Notes under the pieces: model-generated | Databases searched by the model: none | Seen by the model: the letters and a program-made list of their open reading frames with translations, nothing else | Told to the model about the DNA's origin: nothing | DNA from: Algorimicrobium sediminis | GTDB lineage: Bacteria > Bacteroidota > Bacteroidia > Flavobacteriales > Flavobacteriaceae | Assembly: GCF_042684585.1 (NCBI RefSeq) | Contig: NZ_JBHULS010000005.1 | Location: 1-64,000, forward strand | Length of the DNA: 64,000 nucleotides | Direction: 5' to 3' | Shown: piece by piece, positions 45,195 to 55,306 of the stretch | How the letters are laid out: every line of letters starts with the position of its first letter | Position numbering within the stretch: position 1 is the first letter of the stretch | Program-made: the position numbers and the translations under genes

Positions 45195-46634
45195 TTATTC
45201 GGCATAGCCAACGGCCTCACCTATAAGTGTGGCGGTTGTGCAACTCGCTATTTTTACATTTACAAAATCGCCAATTTGATACTGTTCTTTTGGAAACACC
45301 ACTACGGTGTTTTGCGAGGTGCGGCCCGACCAATGTTTATCGGATTTTTTGGATGCTTTTTCAATTAATACTTCGCAGATTTTGCCTATGTTGGCTTGGG
45401 TTCTAATGTGGCCATGGGCACGTTGCGCGTCAATAATTTCTTGCAGGCGGCGTTTTTTTGTGGCTTCTGGCACATCGTCTGTCATGTTTCTGCCAGCCAT
45501 GGTGCCAGGTCGCTCCGAGTAGGCGTACATGTATCCGAAATCGTATTTTACAAATTCCATTAAACTTAATGTATCCTGATGGTCTGCTTCAGTTTCGGTT
45601 GGAAATCCAGCAATCATATCCTGACTAATGGCACAATCTGGTAAAATGCGTTTAATATTTGTTATTAGCGCCATGTATTCCTCCCGTGTGTGCTGCCGGT
45701 TCATGGCCTTTAAAATACGGTTGCTACCACTTTGAATAGGTAAATGAATGTGCTTGCAAATATTTTTGTATTTAGCCATGGTTTCTATCACATCTAAGGT
45801 TAAATCCTGCGGATTGGAAGTTGAAAACCGAATGCGCATTTTTGGTTGCGCTTCGGCACAGTAAGCTAATAGTTTGGCAAAGTTTACGGCCGTTGCTTTT
45901 TGCATGTCGCTAGCCTTGCTAAAATCTTTTTTAAGGCCGCCACCATACCACAAATAGCTGTCTACATTTTGGCCTAAAAGCGTAATTTCTTTATAACCTT
46001 TACGCCATAAATCGTTAATTTCTTCTATAATACTTTGTGGGTCTCTACTGCGCTCTCTGCCGCGTGTAAAAGGCACCACACAAAAAGTACACATATTATC
46101 GCAACCACGCGTAATGGACACAAAAGCAGTAATGCCATTGGAGTTTAAACGAACTGGCGATACATCGCCATAGGTTTCATCTTTGGATAAGAGGACATTA
46201 ATAGCATCGCGACCGGATTCTACTTCGGCTAATAAATTAGGCAAATCTTTATACGCATCTGGACCCACCACCAAGTCGACTATTTTTTCTTCTTCTAGAA
46301 ATTTGCTTTTTAAACGTTCTGCCATACAACCCAATACCCCAACTTTCATTTTCGGGTTTATCTTTTTTACAGCGTTGTATTTTTCCAAACGTTTTCTAAC
46401 GGTTTGTTCGGCTTTATCCCGAATAGAGCAGGTGTTTACCAAAACCAAATCGGCTTCCTCCAGTTGTTGGGTTGTATTAAAACCCTGATCTGCTAAAATA
46501 GAAGCAACAATTTCACTATCGCTAAAATTCATGGCACAGCCATAGCTTTCTATGTAAAGCTTACGCGTATTACTGTCTTTTTGCTTTAAAACAAGGGTGT
46601 TTCCTTGCTTGCTTTCGTCTATAACTTTATCCAT
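45195..46634 (-). CDS. miaB: tRNA-2-methylthio-N6-isopentenyladenosine synthase MiaB
   Basis: This 479-residue radical-SAM methylthiotransferase modifies A37 of tRNAs. UPF0004 domain: YGCAMNFSDSEIVAS, VNTCSIRDKAE, LGCMAERLK (three Cys for the auxiliary cluster). Radical SAM motif: RGCDNMCTFCVVPFTRGRERS. TRAM domain at the C terminus. It is the first gene of the - strand operon leading to secG. Confidence 0.95.
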   Translation of the reverse strand: MDKVIDESKQGNTLVLKQKDSNTRKLYIESYGCAMNFSDSEIVASILADQGFNTTQQLEEADLVLVNTCSIRDKAEQTVRKRLEKYNAVKKINPKMKVGVLGCMAERLKSKFLEEEKIVDLVVGPDAYKDLPNLLAEVESGRDAINVLLSKDETYGDVSPVRLNSNGITAFVSITRGCDNMCTFCVVPFTRGRERSRDPQSIIEEINDLWRKGYKEITLLGQNVDSYLWYGGGLKKDFSKASDMQKATAVNFAKLLAYCAEAQPKMRIRFSTSNPQDLTLDVIETMAKYKNICKHIHLPIQSGSNRILKAMNRQHTREEYMALITNIKRILPDCAISQDMIAGFPTETEADHQDTLSLMEFVKYDFGYMYAYSERPGTMAGRNMTDDVPEATKKRRLQEIIDAQRAHGHIRTQANIGKICEVLIEKASKKSDKHWSGRTSQNTVVVFPKEQYQIGDFVNVKIASCTTATLIGEAVGYAE

Positions 46635-46698
46635 ATGGGTTCTTGAAAATACGGGTCTTTTTATTGAAAGGCAAAGTTACAATTATTTTTTATCATTA

Positions 46699-46711
46699 TG
46701 ACAAAGTGTCA
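46699..46711. promoter_or_regulatory. Palindrome TGACA-AAG-TGTCA between divergent genes
   Basis: A perfect 5+5 inverted repeat sits 65 bp before miaB (-) and 73 bp before the membrane protein gene (+). The TGTCA arms recall the element before groES, and it may be an operator or promoter part. Confidence 0.4.
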
Positions 46712-46783
46712 GATAATAAAAAAAATATTGCACAGGATATTTAATTAGGTTTAATTTGAAAGCACGACACACTAATTTAATTT

Positions 46784-47548
46784 ATGATGCAAACAGTATT
46801 ACAAAAAATAGCCCAAGCACCAACATTGGATTTTGGCACCCTATTTAACGAGGCTTTAAACTTATTTAAAAAAACCTGGTTGCAAGGCTTTTTACTACAA
46901 GTGTTTACGGCTATGTTGCTGCTGCCTATAATTCTTGTTTTTTACATACCGTTGTTGGGCGTGGTAATGGCTCAAGCCACAAGTGGTCATCCCGATAGCG
47001 AGGCTATGGCAGCTTATTTTGCCGGATTTAGCTTTTTTTATTTGGCGTTTTTTGGTGTGGGCTTGACGCTAATTAGCGTGTTGGTAATAGCCTTAAATGC
47101 CGGATTTTTCAGAATTATGAAACGTTTAGACCATAATGAGGCGGTGTTAACGCGCGATTTTTTCTATTATTTTAAAGCGGCCTATTTGGGTAAAATACTA
47201 CTTATAATGTTGGCTACCGTTTTAATAAGTCTGTTAGCCGTGTTGCTTTGTGTGTTGCCCGTTATATATGTAGCAGTACCTATTTATTTTTTTACAATCG
47301 TGTTTGCTTTTAATCCGGAATTATCAGTGTCGCAAATTATAACGGTTAGTTTTAAATTGGGTAATAAAAAATGGTTATTAGTGTTTGGGTTAACCATAGT
47401 TGCATCCTTTTTGGCTCAAATTGTTGGGTTTTTGCTGTGTGGTGTGGGCTTGTTGTTTACAGCACCTTTTGTGTGGCACCCCATGTATTTGGTGTATAAA
47501 CATGTTGTAGGGTTTCCTGAAGAGCAGCCTGTCGCCGTCATGGAATAA
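46784..47548 (+). CDS. Polytopic membrane protein of unknown function
   Basis: The 254-residue protein has a short amphipathic N terminus (LDFGTLFNEALNLFKKTWLQG) and about six hydrophobic helices. The pattern (glycerophosphoryl-diester-phosphodiesterase membrane-domain-like, DUF975-like) is known from conserved membrane proteins without a defined role. Start is ATG 46784 (a second ATG follows directly). Neighbours give no clue. Confidence 0.7.
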   Translation: MMQTVLQKIAQAPTLDFGTLFNEALNLFKKTWLQGFLLQVFTAMLLLPIILVFYIPLLGVVMAQATSGHPDSEAMAAYFAGFSFFYLAFFGVGLTLISVLVIALNAGFFRIMKRLDHNEAVLTRDFFYYFKAAYLGKILLIMLATVLISLLAVLLCVLPVIYVAVPIYFFTIVFAFNPELSVSQIITVSFKLGNKKWLLVFGLTIVASFLAQIVGFLLCGVGLLFTAPFVWHPMYLVYKHVVGFPEEQPVAVME

Positions 47549-47658
47549 GGATTTATGCGGACAAAAAATTTGAGCGAGACCGTGCGTAAAAGCCCATTAT
47601 TATTGCTTGGTTTGGCGTATGAAATTTTAAAAATTAGGAACATCTATTTTTTTTCATA

Positions 47659-47666
47659 TACATTTG
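47659..47666 (+). promoter_or_regulatory. Candidate -7 box for topA
   Basis: TACATTTG fits TAnnTTTG and lies 20 bp before the topA ATG. No good -33 TTG is found at the right spacing. Confidence 0.35.
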
Positions 47667-47685
47667 TAGCCTTAAAAAATATGAA

Positions 47686-50232
47686 ATGGCAAAGAATTTA
47701 GTAATTGTGGAGTCGCCAGCAAAGGCCAAAACAATCGAAAAATTTTTAGGAAAAGATTTTAAAGTAGAATCCAGTTTTGGACATATAGCCGATTTACCTT
47801 CCAAGGAATTAGGCGTAGATGTTGACGGCGATTTTAAACCAATTTATGAGGTTTCTAAAGATAAAAAAGCAGTTGTAAAAAAGCTAAAAGATTTAGCCAA
47901 GAAAGCAGAAATTGTTTGGTTAGCTAGCGATGAAGACCGCGAGGGAGAAGCTATTGCTTGGCATTTAGCAGAGTCGTTAAATTTAGATAAAAACAAAACT
48001 AAACGCATTGTTTTTCATGAAATTACAAAATCGGCTATCCAGAAAGCCATTCAAAACCCGCGTGGTATTGATTACGATTTAGTAGATGCCCAACAAGCGC
48101 GTCGTGTATTGGACCGCATAGTAGGTTACGAATTGTCGCCTGTTTTGTGGCGTAAGGTAAAAGGCGGGTTATCGGCAGGTCGGGTACAGTCGGTATCTGT
48201 CCGCTTAATTGTAGAGCGAGAGCGCGAAATTCAAAATTTTACGCCGGAGGCCTCTTACAGAATCGATGCCGAATTTAGCAACGAAAGTGGTCAGAGTTTT
48301 AAGGCCAAGCTGCCAAAAAATTTCGATACTAAAGAAGCTGCACAAGCCTTTTTAGAAGCCAATGCCAATGCCACATTTAAAATTGGCTCCCTCGAAAAAA
48401 AACCAGCTAAAAAGTCGCCAGCCGCACCCTTTACTACGTCAACTTTACAACAAGAAGCCGCACGTAAGTTGTATTTTTCGGTAAGTAAAACCATGAATGT
48501 AGCACAGCGTTTGTACGAAGCAGGTTTAATAACCTACATGCGTACCGATAGTGTGAATCTTTCCGATGAAGCCAGACAGGGCGCACAAGCCGAAATAGAA
48601 CGAGCTTACGGGTCAAAATACAGCAAGCCACGTACATACAAAGGAAAATCGAAAGGGGCACAAGAGGCGCACGAAGCTATTAGGCCAACCGATTTTTCCA
48701 ATCATTCGGTTAATATAGACAGAGATCAGGCTAGGCTATACGATTTAATTTGGAAACGTGCCATTGCCTCGCAAATGAGCGATGCCCAGTTAGAGCGCAC
48801 CAAAGTGAAAATAGAAGCCTCTACCCATGAAGATATTTTTACAGCGAATGGTGAAGTAATTACTTTCGACGGCTTTTTAAAAGTTTATTTAGAAGGTACC
48901 GACGACGAAGATGTAGAACAAGACGGTATGTTGCCCGCAATGAAGGCCCAGGAAACACTTTTAAACACCTACATTACGGCAACCGAACGCTACACAAGGC
49001 CACCAGCGCGATTTACGGAAGCGTCCTTGGTTAAAAAACTAGAAGAACTTGGTATTGGGCGTCCTTCAACGTACGCGCCAACTATTTCTACCATTCAAAA
49101 TAGAAATTATATTGAAAAAGGGACCGTGGAAGGTGTGGAACGGAATTACACCTTGCTAACCCTAAAAGCGGGTAAGGTAACAGCCAAACAACTGTCTGAA
49201 AAAGTAGGATCGGACAAAGGGAAATTGGTACCAACCGATATTGGTATGATTGTAACCGATTTTTTGGTAAACCATTTCAATGCTATTTTAGATTATAATT
49301 TTACGGCTAAAGTAGAAGGCGATTTTGATGATATTGCCGAAGGTAAGGTAGATTGGACAAAAATGATGAAAGACTTTTATAAAGACTTTCATCCAGTGGT
49401 TGTAGATGTGCAAGAAAATGCCGACCGAGAGTCTGGTGAGCGTATTTTAGGAACCGACCCAGAAACAGGAAAACAGGTAAGTGTGCGTTTGGGTAAATTT
49501 GGCCCTATGGTGCAAATAGGCACCGTGGACGACGAAGAAAAACCACAATTTGCAAGCTTAAGTCCAGACCAACAACTAAATACCATAACTTACGAAGAGG
49601 CCATGGACCTGTTTCAACTACCTAAATCACTTGGTAGCTATGACGATTTACCGGTATCTGTAAATAACGGGCGTTATGGGCCGTACATAAAATTTGGCGA
49701 ACAGTTTGTATCGCTTCCAAAGGGGACCGACCCGTTAAGTGTGGAACTAGATGAAGCCATTACGCTTATTAAGGAAAAACAAGCGGCAGACGCACCTATA
49801 TATATGTACCAGGATTTGCCTGTACAAAAAGGGAAGGGTCGTTTTGGTCCCTACATTAAATGGAACAACATGTTTATTAATGTCAATAAAAAATACGATT
49901 GGGATAATTTGTCAGATGACGATATTGTTACATTAATTGAAGATAAAATTCAAAAAGAAAAGGACAAGCTTATTCATAATTGGGAAGAAGCGGGCATTCG
50001 CGTAGAAAAAGCACGTTGGGGCCGCCATCATATTATAAAAGGAAAAACCAAAGTAGAACTACCCAAAACGGAAGATGTATCAGAAATGACATTGGCAGAA
50101 GCGGAGGCTATTTTGGAAAAAAACGCGCCAAAGAAAAAAACAACCCGAAAAAAAACAGCCACTAAAAAAACAGCCACAAAAAAAACGACTAAAAAAACAA
50201 CCAAAAAAGCAAGTACCGCTAAAAAGAAATAA
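47686..50232 (+). CDS. topA: DNA topoisomerase I
   Basis: This 848-residue type IA topoisomerase relaxes negative supercoils. TOPRIM: LVIVESPAKAKTIEKFLG and ASDEDREGEAIAWHLAE. The catalytic tyrosine is Y284 in GLITYMRTDSVNLS. The C-terminal part has Toprim_Crpt repeats (VSVNNGRYGPYIKFGEQFVSL, KGKGRFGPYIKWNNMFI) in place of zinc ribbons, ending in a Lys/Thr-rich low-complexity tail of about 35 residues that may bind DNA. Confidence 0.96.
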   Translation: MAKNLVIVESPAKAKTIEKFLGKDFKVESSFGHIADLPSKELGVDVDGDFKPIYEVSKDKKAVVKKLKDLAKKAEIVWLASDEDREGEAIAWHLAESLNLDKNKTKRIVFHEITKSAIQKAIQNPRGIDYDLVDAQQARRVLDRIVGYELSPVLWRKVKGGLSAGRVQSVSVRLIVEREREIQNFTPEASYRIDAEFSNESGQSFKAKLPKNFDTKEAAQAFLEANANATFKIGSLEKKPAKKSPAAPFTTSTLQQEAARKLYFSVSKTMNVAQRLYEAGLITYMRTDSVNLSDEARQGAQAEIERAYGSKYSKPRTYKGKSKGAQEAHEAIRPTDFSNHSVNIDRDQARLYDLIWKRAIASQMSDAQLERTKVKIEASTHEDIFTANGEVITFDGFLKVYLEGTDDEDVEQDGMLPAMKAQETLLNTYITATERYTRPPARFTEASLVKKLEELGIGRPSTYAPTISTIQNRNYIEKGTVEGVERNYTLLTLKAGKVTAKQLSEKVGSDKGKLVPTDIGMIVTDFLVNHFNAILDYNFTAKVEGDFDDIAEGKVDWTKMMKDFYKDFHPVVVDVQENADRESGERILGTDPETGKQVSVRLGKFGPMVQIGTVDDEEKPQFASLSPDQQLNTITYEEAMDLFQLPKSLGSYDDLPVSVNNGRYGPYIKFGEQFVSLPKGTDPLSVELDEAITLIKEKQAADAPIYMYQDLPVQKGKGRFGPYIKWNNMFINVNKKYDWDNLSDDDIVTLIEDKIQKEKDKLIHNWEEAGIRVEKARWGRHHIIKGKTKVELPKTEDVSEMTLAEAEAILEKNAPKKKTTRKKTATKKTATKKTTKKTTKKASTAKKK

Positions 50233-50237
50233 CCCGA

Positions 50238-51404
50238 ATGAATTTTAATTTTTTAACGCCAGTACCCGACAGTGTTATTACGCATACCAATTTGTTAGCG
50301 CCGCAAGTGCTTGGAAAAAAAATTAGTATCCACTCGGCTCAAAATGGCATACCCGATTTAACAGGTGTCGAGTTAGCCATTATTGGCGTGTTAGAAAATA
50401 GAAATGCCGCCCAATATATAGGAGAAACGGTACACTTAAACGAAGTGCGCAAAGCCTTGTATGGTTTGTTTCCAGGAAATTGGCATACCCGCATAGCCGA
50501 TTTGGGCGATATTGAAGCGGGCGAATCGGTAACAGATACTTACTATGCACTTAAAACGGCTGTGTCCTTATTAATACCAAAAGGCATTATTCCTATTATT
50601 ATTGGTGGTAGTCAGGATTTAACCTATCCTATATATCGGGCATACGATGCCTTAATGCCCATGGTAAATATTGCCAATATCGATTCTAAATTCGATTTAG
50701 GCGATTCTACTCAAGCAATGAAAAATACGAGTTTTGTTGGTAATATAATTTTAGACGAGCCCTATAATTTATTTAATTACGCTACTATTGGGTATCAAAC
50801 TTATTTTAACGCCCAAGAGGAAATAGACCTCATGGATAAACTTCATTTTGAATCCTACAGATTGGGAGCCGTAACTAATAATATGACTTTGGTGGAGCCT
50901 GCCCTTCGCGATGCCAACATTGTAACCGTAGATTTGGGCTGTATAAAAGGATCGGAAGTGAGTTTAAACCAGCAAGAATCGCCCAATGGTTTTGATGGTA
51001 AAGAAATTTGTACCATTACACGCTATGCGGGAATTAGTAATAAGGTAAGTAGTTTTGGTATTTTTGAATACAAACCTTCCTCCGAAGATCATTTAACCAC
51101 TGGCCTCATAGCGCAAATGGTTTGGTACTTTATAGAAGGTGTAAATAGTAGGGTAAAGGATGACGACTTTACATCGGCGCATACGTATCAAAAATTTATC
51201 ACATTAGTGGAGCACCAAGAGTTGGTGTTTTATAAAAGCATAAAAACCGGGCGTTGGTGGATAGAAATACCTTTTTCTGATGAAGTAAATAATAAATTAA
51301 AAAGACATACGTTATTACCTTGTACGCATCAAGATTACGAAGATGCCTGCAATAATAATGTGCCAGAGCGTTGGTATAAGGCTTTTCAAAAGAATTGCGT
51401 CTAA
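50238..51404 (+). CDS. Arginase/formimidoylglutamase-fold protein, metal ligands missing
   Basis: The 388-residue protein has the ureohydrolase fold, but the three metal motifs are altered. The GGGH[DE] position is GGSQD (123-127), the DAHxD position is DSKFD (149-153), and the SxDxDxxDP position is VDLGCIKGSE (D232 region). Most Mn ligands are therefore absent and ureohydrolase activity is unlikely. It lies between topA (5 bp) and gldK (158 bp), so a role with gliding/secretion is possible but unproven. Confidence 0.8.
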   Translation: MNFNFLTPVPDSVITHTNLLAPQVLGKKISIHSAQNGIPDLTGVELAIIGVLENRNAAQYIGETVHLNEVRKALYGLFPGNWHTRIADLGDIEAGESVTDTYYALKTAVSLLIPKGIIPIIIGGSQDLTYPIYRAYDALMPMVNIANIDSKFDLGDSTQAMKNTSFVGNIILDEPYNLFNYATIGYQTYFNAQEEIDLMDKLHFESYRLGAVTNNMTLVEPALRDANIVTVDLGCIKGSEVSLNQQESPNGFDGKEICTITRYAGISNKVSSFGIFEYKPSSEDHLTTGLIAQMVWYFIEGVNSRVKDDDFTSAHTYQKFITLVEHQELVFYKSIKTGRWWIEIPFSDEVNNKLKRHTLLPCTHQDYEDACNNNVPERWYKAFQKNCV

Positions 51405-51485
51405 AACTTTAACGTTTTTAAGTAGGTTTTTATCGACAAAACGCACATTTTGAGCGATGAAATGTGTAATTTTTCAAAAAAAAAG

Positions 51486-51516
51486 TTGTTTTTTACGAAT
51501 TATATAAATATGTTTA
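51486..51516 (+). promoter_or_regulatory. Promoter for the gldKLMN operon
   Basis: TTG at 51486-51488 is followed after 20 bases by TATGTTTA (51509-51516), one mismatch from TAnnTTTG, leaving a leader of about 40 bases to gldK. Confidence 0.5.
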
Positions 51517-51562
51517 CGCTCTTAAAATTTTTAAGACCAAATTAATTAACCTCGAGTTTTCT

Positions 51563-52942
51563 ATGGATATGAAGAAACTAATTTTATTAACCGCAATTTT
51601 AGCTGTATTAACCAGCTGTGGATCTGGGGACAGAGGCCAGCTAGTAGGAGTTAAAGGAAAAAAATGGCATCCAGAAAAACCTTACGGCATGGAGTTGGTT
51701 CCTGGTGGCGCCTTTATTATGGGTAAGGCTGACGATGATTTAGCCGGTGTTCATGACGCCCCTGCCAAAACTGTAACCGTGCGTTCCTATTATATGGATG
51801 CAACAGAAATTACCAATAGCGAATACAGTCAGTTTGTGGAATGGGTACGCGATTCAATTATTAGAACCCGTTTAGCTATCCTTGCAGACGAAGAAGGATT
51901 AACCCAAGCCGATGCTGGAACTATAGGCGAGTATGCCTTTTTAGATTCAGAACCTGAAAATATGACGGTATACGAAAAGTATATGTACGATAATTATGCG
52001 GGTTTAGGGCCAACAGGCTACGAGGGTAGAAAGCTAAATAAAGATATTGATATCGAATTCGATACCGCTAACTATATTGATGAATATTACGCCGAAGTTA
52101 TGGATACCATGTATTTGCCTCTAGAGGAGTCTTATAATGGTCAGCGTACTTGGGATGTTAAGAAATTTAAATTTCAATATACTTATATGGATATTGAAAA
52201 GGCGGCTAAAATGCATAACAAAGGTAAAAAGCGTTCAGAATTTTTAATTACAGAAGCGGTGGAGGTGTATCCAGATACTACTGCTTGGATTCGCGATTTT
52301 GCCTATTCTTATAACGAGCCTATGCACAACGATTATTTTTGGCATGCGGCTTACGACGATTATCCAGTTGTAGGCGTGTCTTGGAAACAAGCTAATGCGT
52401 TTTGCGAATGGCGTACGCTATACCATAATGCAGCCAGAAAACGTTCCAAAAAACACAATGTGCCAAAATACCGTTTGCCGTCTGAAGCAGAGTGGGAGTA
52501 TGCAGCGCGTGGTGGTTTGCAAGCGGCAACTTACCCATGGGGTGGGCCTTATACCAAAAATGATAGAGGTTGTTTTATGGCAAACTTTAAACCGTTACGT
52601 GGCGATTATGCCGCCGATCAGGCCTTGTACACCGTAGAAGCTAAATCCTATGAAGCTAACGATTATAATTTATACAACATGTCTGGTAACGTAGCCGAAT
52701 GGGTACACGCTTCTTACGATCCGTCTTCATACGAGTTTGTATCGAGTATAAACCCAAGTGTAAACGATATTAATAACAACCGTAAAGTGGTGCGCGGTGG
52801 TTCATGGAAAGATGTAGCTTATTATCTACAAGTAAGTTCACGTGATTATGAGTATGCCGATTCGGCAAGAAGTTATATTGGCTTCCGTACCGTACAGGAT
52901 TATCTGGGCACAGATATTACATTAAACGGCTTAAACCGCTAA
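51563..52942 (+). CDS. gldK: Gliding motility lipoprotein GldK
   Basis: The 459-residue outer-membrane lipoprotein forms with GldN the periplasmic ring of the type IX secretion system. The lipobox is LTSC (Cys about residue 19), followed by the formylglycine-generating-enzyme (SUMF1-like) domain: MELVPGGAFIMGKADDD, YPVVGVSWKQANAFCEWRT, YRLPSEAEWEYAARGG, NMSGNVAEWV, RGGSWKD and GFR. The fold is used structurally here. ATG at 51569 is an alternative start two codons in. Confidence 0.95.
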   Translation: MDMKKLILLTAILAVLTSCGSGDRGQLVGVKGKKWHPEKPYGMELVPGGAFIMGKADDDLAGVHDAPAKTVTVRSYYMDATEITNSEYSQFVEWVRDSIIRTRLAILADEEGLTQADAGTIGEYAFLDSEPENMTVYEKYMYDNYAGLGPTGYEGRKLNKDIDIEFDTANYIDEYYAEVMDTMYLPLEESYNGQRTWDVKKFKFQYTYMDIEKAAKMHNKGKKRSEFLITEAVEVYPDTTAWIRDFAYSYNEPMHNDYFWHAAYDDYPVVGVSWKQANAFCEWRTLYHNAARKRSKKHNVPKYRLPSEAEWEYAARGGLQAATYPWGGPYTKNDRGCFMANFKPLRGDYAADQALYTVEAKSYEANDYNLYNMSGNVAEWVHASYDPSSYEFVSSINPSVNDINNNRKVVRGGSWKDVAYYLQVSSRDYEYADSARSYIGFRTVQDYLGTDITLNGLNR

Positions 52943-53004
52943 ACAAACATTGTAAACTAAACTAAACTATAAACAACAATTAAACTAAACTAAAACTAAA
53001 AATT

Positions 53005-53655
53005 ATGGCACAATCAAAAGGATTCAAGAAATTTATGGCAATGGCTTACGGATTAGGAGCATCTATTGTTATTATTGGCGCATTATTCAAAATTATTCAC
53101 TTTGAAATAGGCCCATTAACAGGTAACGTGATGTTAACAATTGGTCTGGTAACCGAAGCTTTAATTTTCGCACTATCAGCTTTTGAACCAGTAGACAACG
53201 AATTAGACTGGTCTTTAGTGTATCCTGAATTAGCTGGCGGCGCAGCAAAAACTGCTAGCAAAAAGAAAGAACAACCTCAAGAAGCAGAAGGTTTATTATC
53301 TAAAAAATTAGATAACTTATTAAAAGAAGCTAAAATTGATGGCGAATTAATGGCATCATTAGGAAACAGCATTAAAAACTTTGAAGGTGCCGCTAAAGGT
53401 ATTGCACCAACAGTAGATTCTATTGCTGCTACTAAAAAGTATGGCGAAGAGTTATCATTAGCAGCTGCACAAATGGAATCTTTAAACAGCTTGTACAAAG
53501 TACAATTAGAAAGTGTAAATCGTCAAGCTACAATTAACGAAGAGTCTGTAGAAAACGCACAAAAATTAAAAGAGCAAATGCAATCCTTGGCATCTAACCT
53601 GTCATCCTTAAATGGTGTATATGGTGGTATGTTATCTGCAATGAACAAAAACTAA
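53005..53655 (+). CDS. gldL: Gliding motility protein GldL
   Basis: The 216-residue inner-membrane motor subunit of the T9SS/gliding machinery has two N-terminal helices (MAYGLGASIVIIGALFKIIHF with its Lys, and GNVMLTIGLVTEALIFALSAFE with the conserved Glu proposed for proton conduction), then a long, mostly helical cytoplasmic tail. It pairs 5:2 with GldM in known systems. Confidence 0.96.
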   Translation: MAQSKGFKKFMAMAYGLGASIVIIGALFKIIHFEIGPLTGNVMLTIGLVTEALIFALSAFEPVDNELDWSLVYPELAGGAAKTASKKKEQPQEAEGLLSKKLDNLLKEAKIDGELMASLGNSIKNFEGAAKGIAPTVDSIAATKKYGEELSLAAAQMESLNSLYKVQLESVNRQATINEESVENAQKLKEQMQSLASNLSSLNGVYGGMLSAMNKN

Positions 53656-53706
53656 TTAAGTTTAGTAGTAACAATTTTAAGTAATTAACAAAAAACTAAA
53701 TTAGAA

Positions 53707-55257
53707 ATGGCAGGAGGAAAATTATCTGCAAGGCAGAAAATGATTAACTTGATGTATTTGATCTTCATTGCAATGTTAGCATTGAATATGTCTAAAGAGG
53801 TGCTTTCCGCTTTCGGCTTAATGAACGAAAAGTTAGTCGAATCGAACGAGACAGCAACCATACGAAACCAGCAGTTTTTTGCAGGTTTAGAGCAGCAAGC
53901 TGCGGATAACGAATTAAAGTATGGTCCTTTAAAAAATCAAGCAGATCAAATTAATAAATTATCAAACGATTTTGATGCTTACATAGGTGGCATTAAAGCA
54001 CAAATGGCTGCTACCGTTGAAAATCCGCAGGATTACGAGGTAATGGACAAGTCAGATTTTTTAAATAATCTGTGGTTTAAAGGCGATAAATTAAAGCCAG
54101 AAGGACAAGAATTTGTAGATAAAATTAACGAATACCGCGAAGGTGTTACAGCAATTTTAAGAACAAACCCAGAAATGTCTGCTATTGCAGCCGATGTTGA
54201 AAAGAAATTTTCTACAGAACCGGTTACAAACAGAGATGGTAACAAAATAGATTGGTTAGATTACCACTATCGTGGGTTCCCATTAGTAGCTTCATTAACA
54301 AAAATGACAGCATTGCAAGCAGACATTAAAGCAACACAGTCTGAAGTATTATCGTCTATGTTAGCAGGAAAGTTAAAGGTAGAAGCGTCTTTAACTAATT
54401 TTGATGCCATTGTGGTACCAGACAAAACAGCTTTTTTTACAGGTGAAAATTTTACAGGTAGAATTATTTTAGGTAAAAAAGATAATACCTTAAAAGCAGA
54501 TAAAGTAGTTGTTAACGGTAATGAATTATCGCAAGACGCTATGAAGGCCGGTGAAACCTTTTTAGATTTCCCTGCTGGAGCTGTAGGTGAGCAAGATATT
54601 AAAGGTCAATTTACCTTTATGGAAGGTGGTGAGCCAGTAGTTATCGATTTTGAAAGTACTTATGCAGTAGTACCTAAACCTAATTCGGCTACTATTTCTG
54701 CAGACAAAATGAACGTAGTATACCGTGGGGTTGCTAACCCAATGACTATTTCTTTTGCAGGTGTACCAGACAATAAAGTGTCTGCAACAGCACCTGGTTT
54801 ACAGAAAGGTTCTGGAGCTGGTAAATATGTTATGAACCCAGGTTCTGGTCGTGAGGTTACTATAAATGTATCCGGTACGTTACCAGATGGTACATCGGTA
54901 AACGATAAAGCAACTTTCCGCATTAAGGATATTCCAAAACCAACAGGAGCTATTAGTGGTCAAACAGGAATTGTTAAATTACCACGAAATAGTGTTGAAA
55001 TTTCAACTATTGGTGCTGTGTTAGACGAATTCGATTTTGAATTACCAATTCAAGTTACTTCGTTTAAGTTAAAAGTACCAGGACAACCTTCTGTAAGTGT
55101 AAACGGAACCAAGTTAAACAGTCAAGCAAAAAATGCCTTACGTAAGGCAAGACGTGGAGATCAAATATCAATTTTCGATATTTCAGCGCAAATTAAAGGG
55201 AATTCATCGTACAAGTTAAAAGGTGTTTCGCCAGTAATTGTTGAATTAGCAAATTAA
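53707..55257 (+). CDS. gldM: Gliding motility protein GldM
   Basis: In this 516-residue rotor/stalk protein of the T9SS motor one N-terminal helix (MINLMYLIFIAMLALNMS) anchors it to GldL, and the long periplasmic part (D1-D4 domains) reaches GldK/GldN. The start MAGGKLSARQKMINLMYLI is the standard N terminus of the family. It follows gldL by 51 bp. Confidence 0.97.
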   Translation: MAGGKLSARQKMINLMYLIFIAMLALNMSKEVLSAFGLMNEKLVESNETATIRNQQFFAGLEQQAADNELKYGPLKNQADQINKLSNDFDAYIGGIKAQMAATVENPQDYEVMDKSDFLNNLWFKGDKLKPEGQEFVDKINEYREGVTAILRTNPEMSAIAADVEKKFSTEPVTNRDGNKIDWLDYHYRGFPLVASLTKMTALQADIKATQSEVLSSMLAGKLKVEASLTNFDAIVVPDKTAFFTGENFTGRIILGKKDNTLKADKVVVNGNELSQDAMKAGETFLDFPAGAVGEQDIKGQFTFMEGGEPVVIDFESTYAVVPKPNSATISADKMNVVYRGVANPMTISFAGVPDNKVSATAPGLQKGSGAGKYVMNPGSGREVTINVSGTLPDGTSVNDKATFRIKDIPKPTGAISGQTGIVKLPRNSVEISTIGAVLDEFDFELPIQVTSFKLKVPGQPSVSVNGTKLNSQAKNALRKARRGDQISIFDISAQIKGNSSYKLKGVSPVIVELAN

Positions 55258-55306
55258 TATTGGTTTTAACATCTGATGTAATCCCAAATAATTAAAATTA
55301 AAACAG

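Noticed and set aside
50238..51404. Functional arginase or formimidoylglutamase
   Set aside because: The metal-binding motifs are nearly all replaced.
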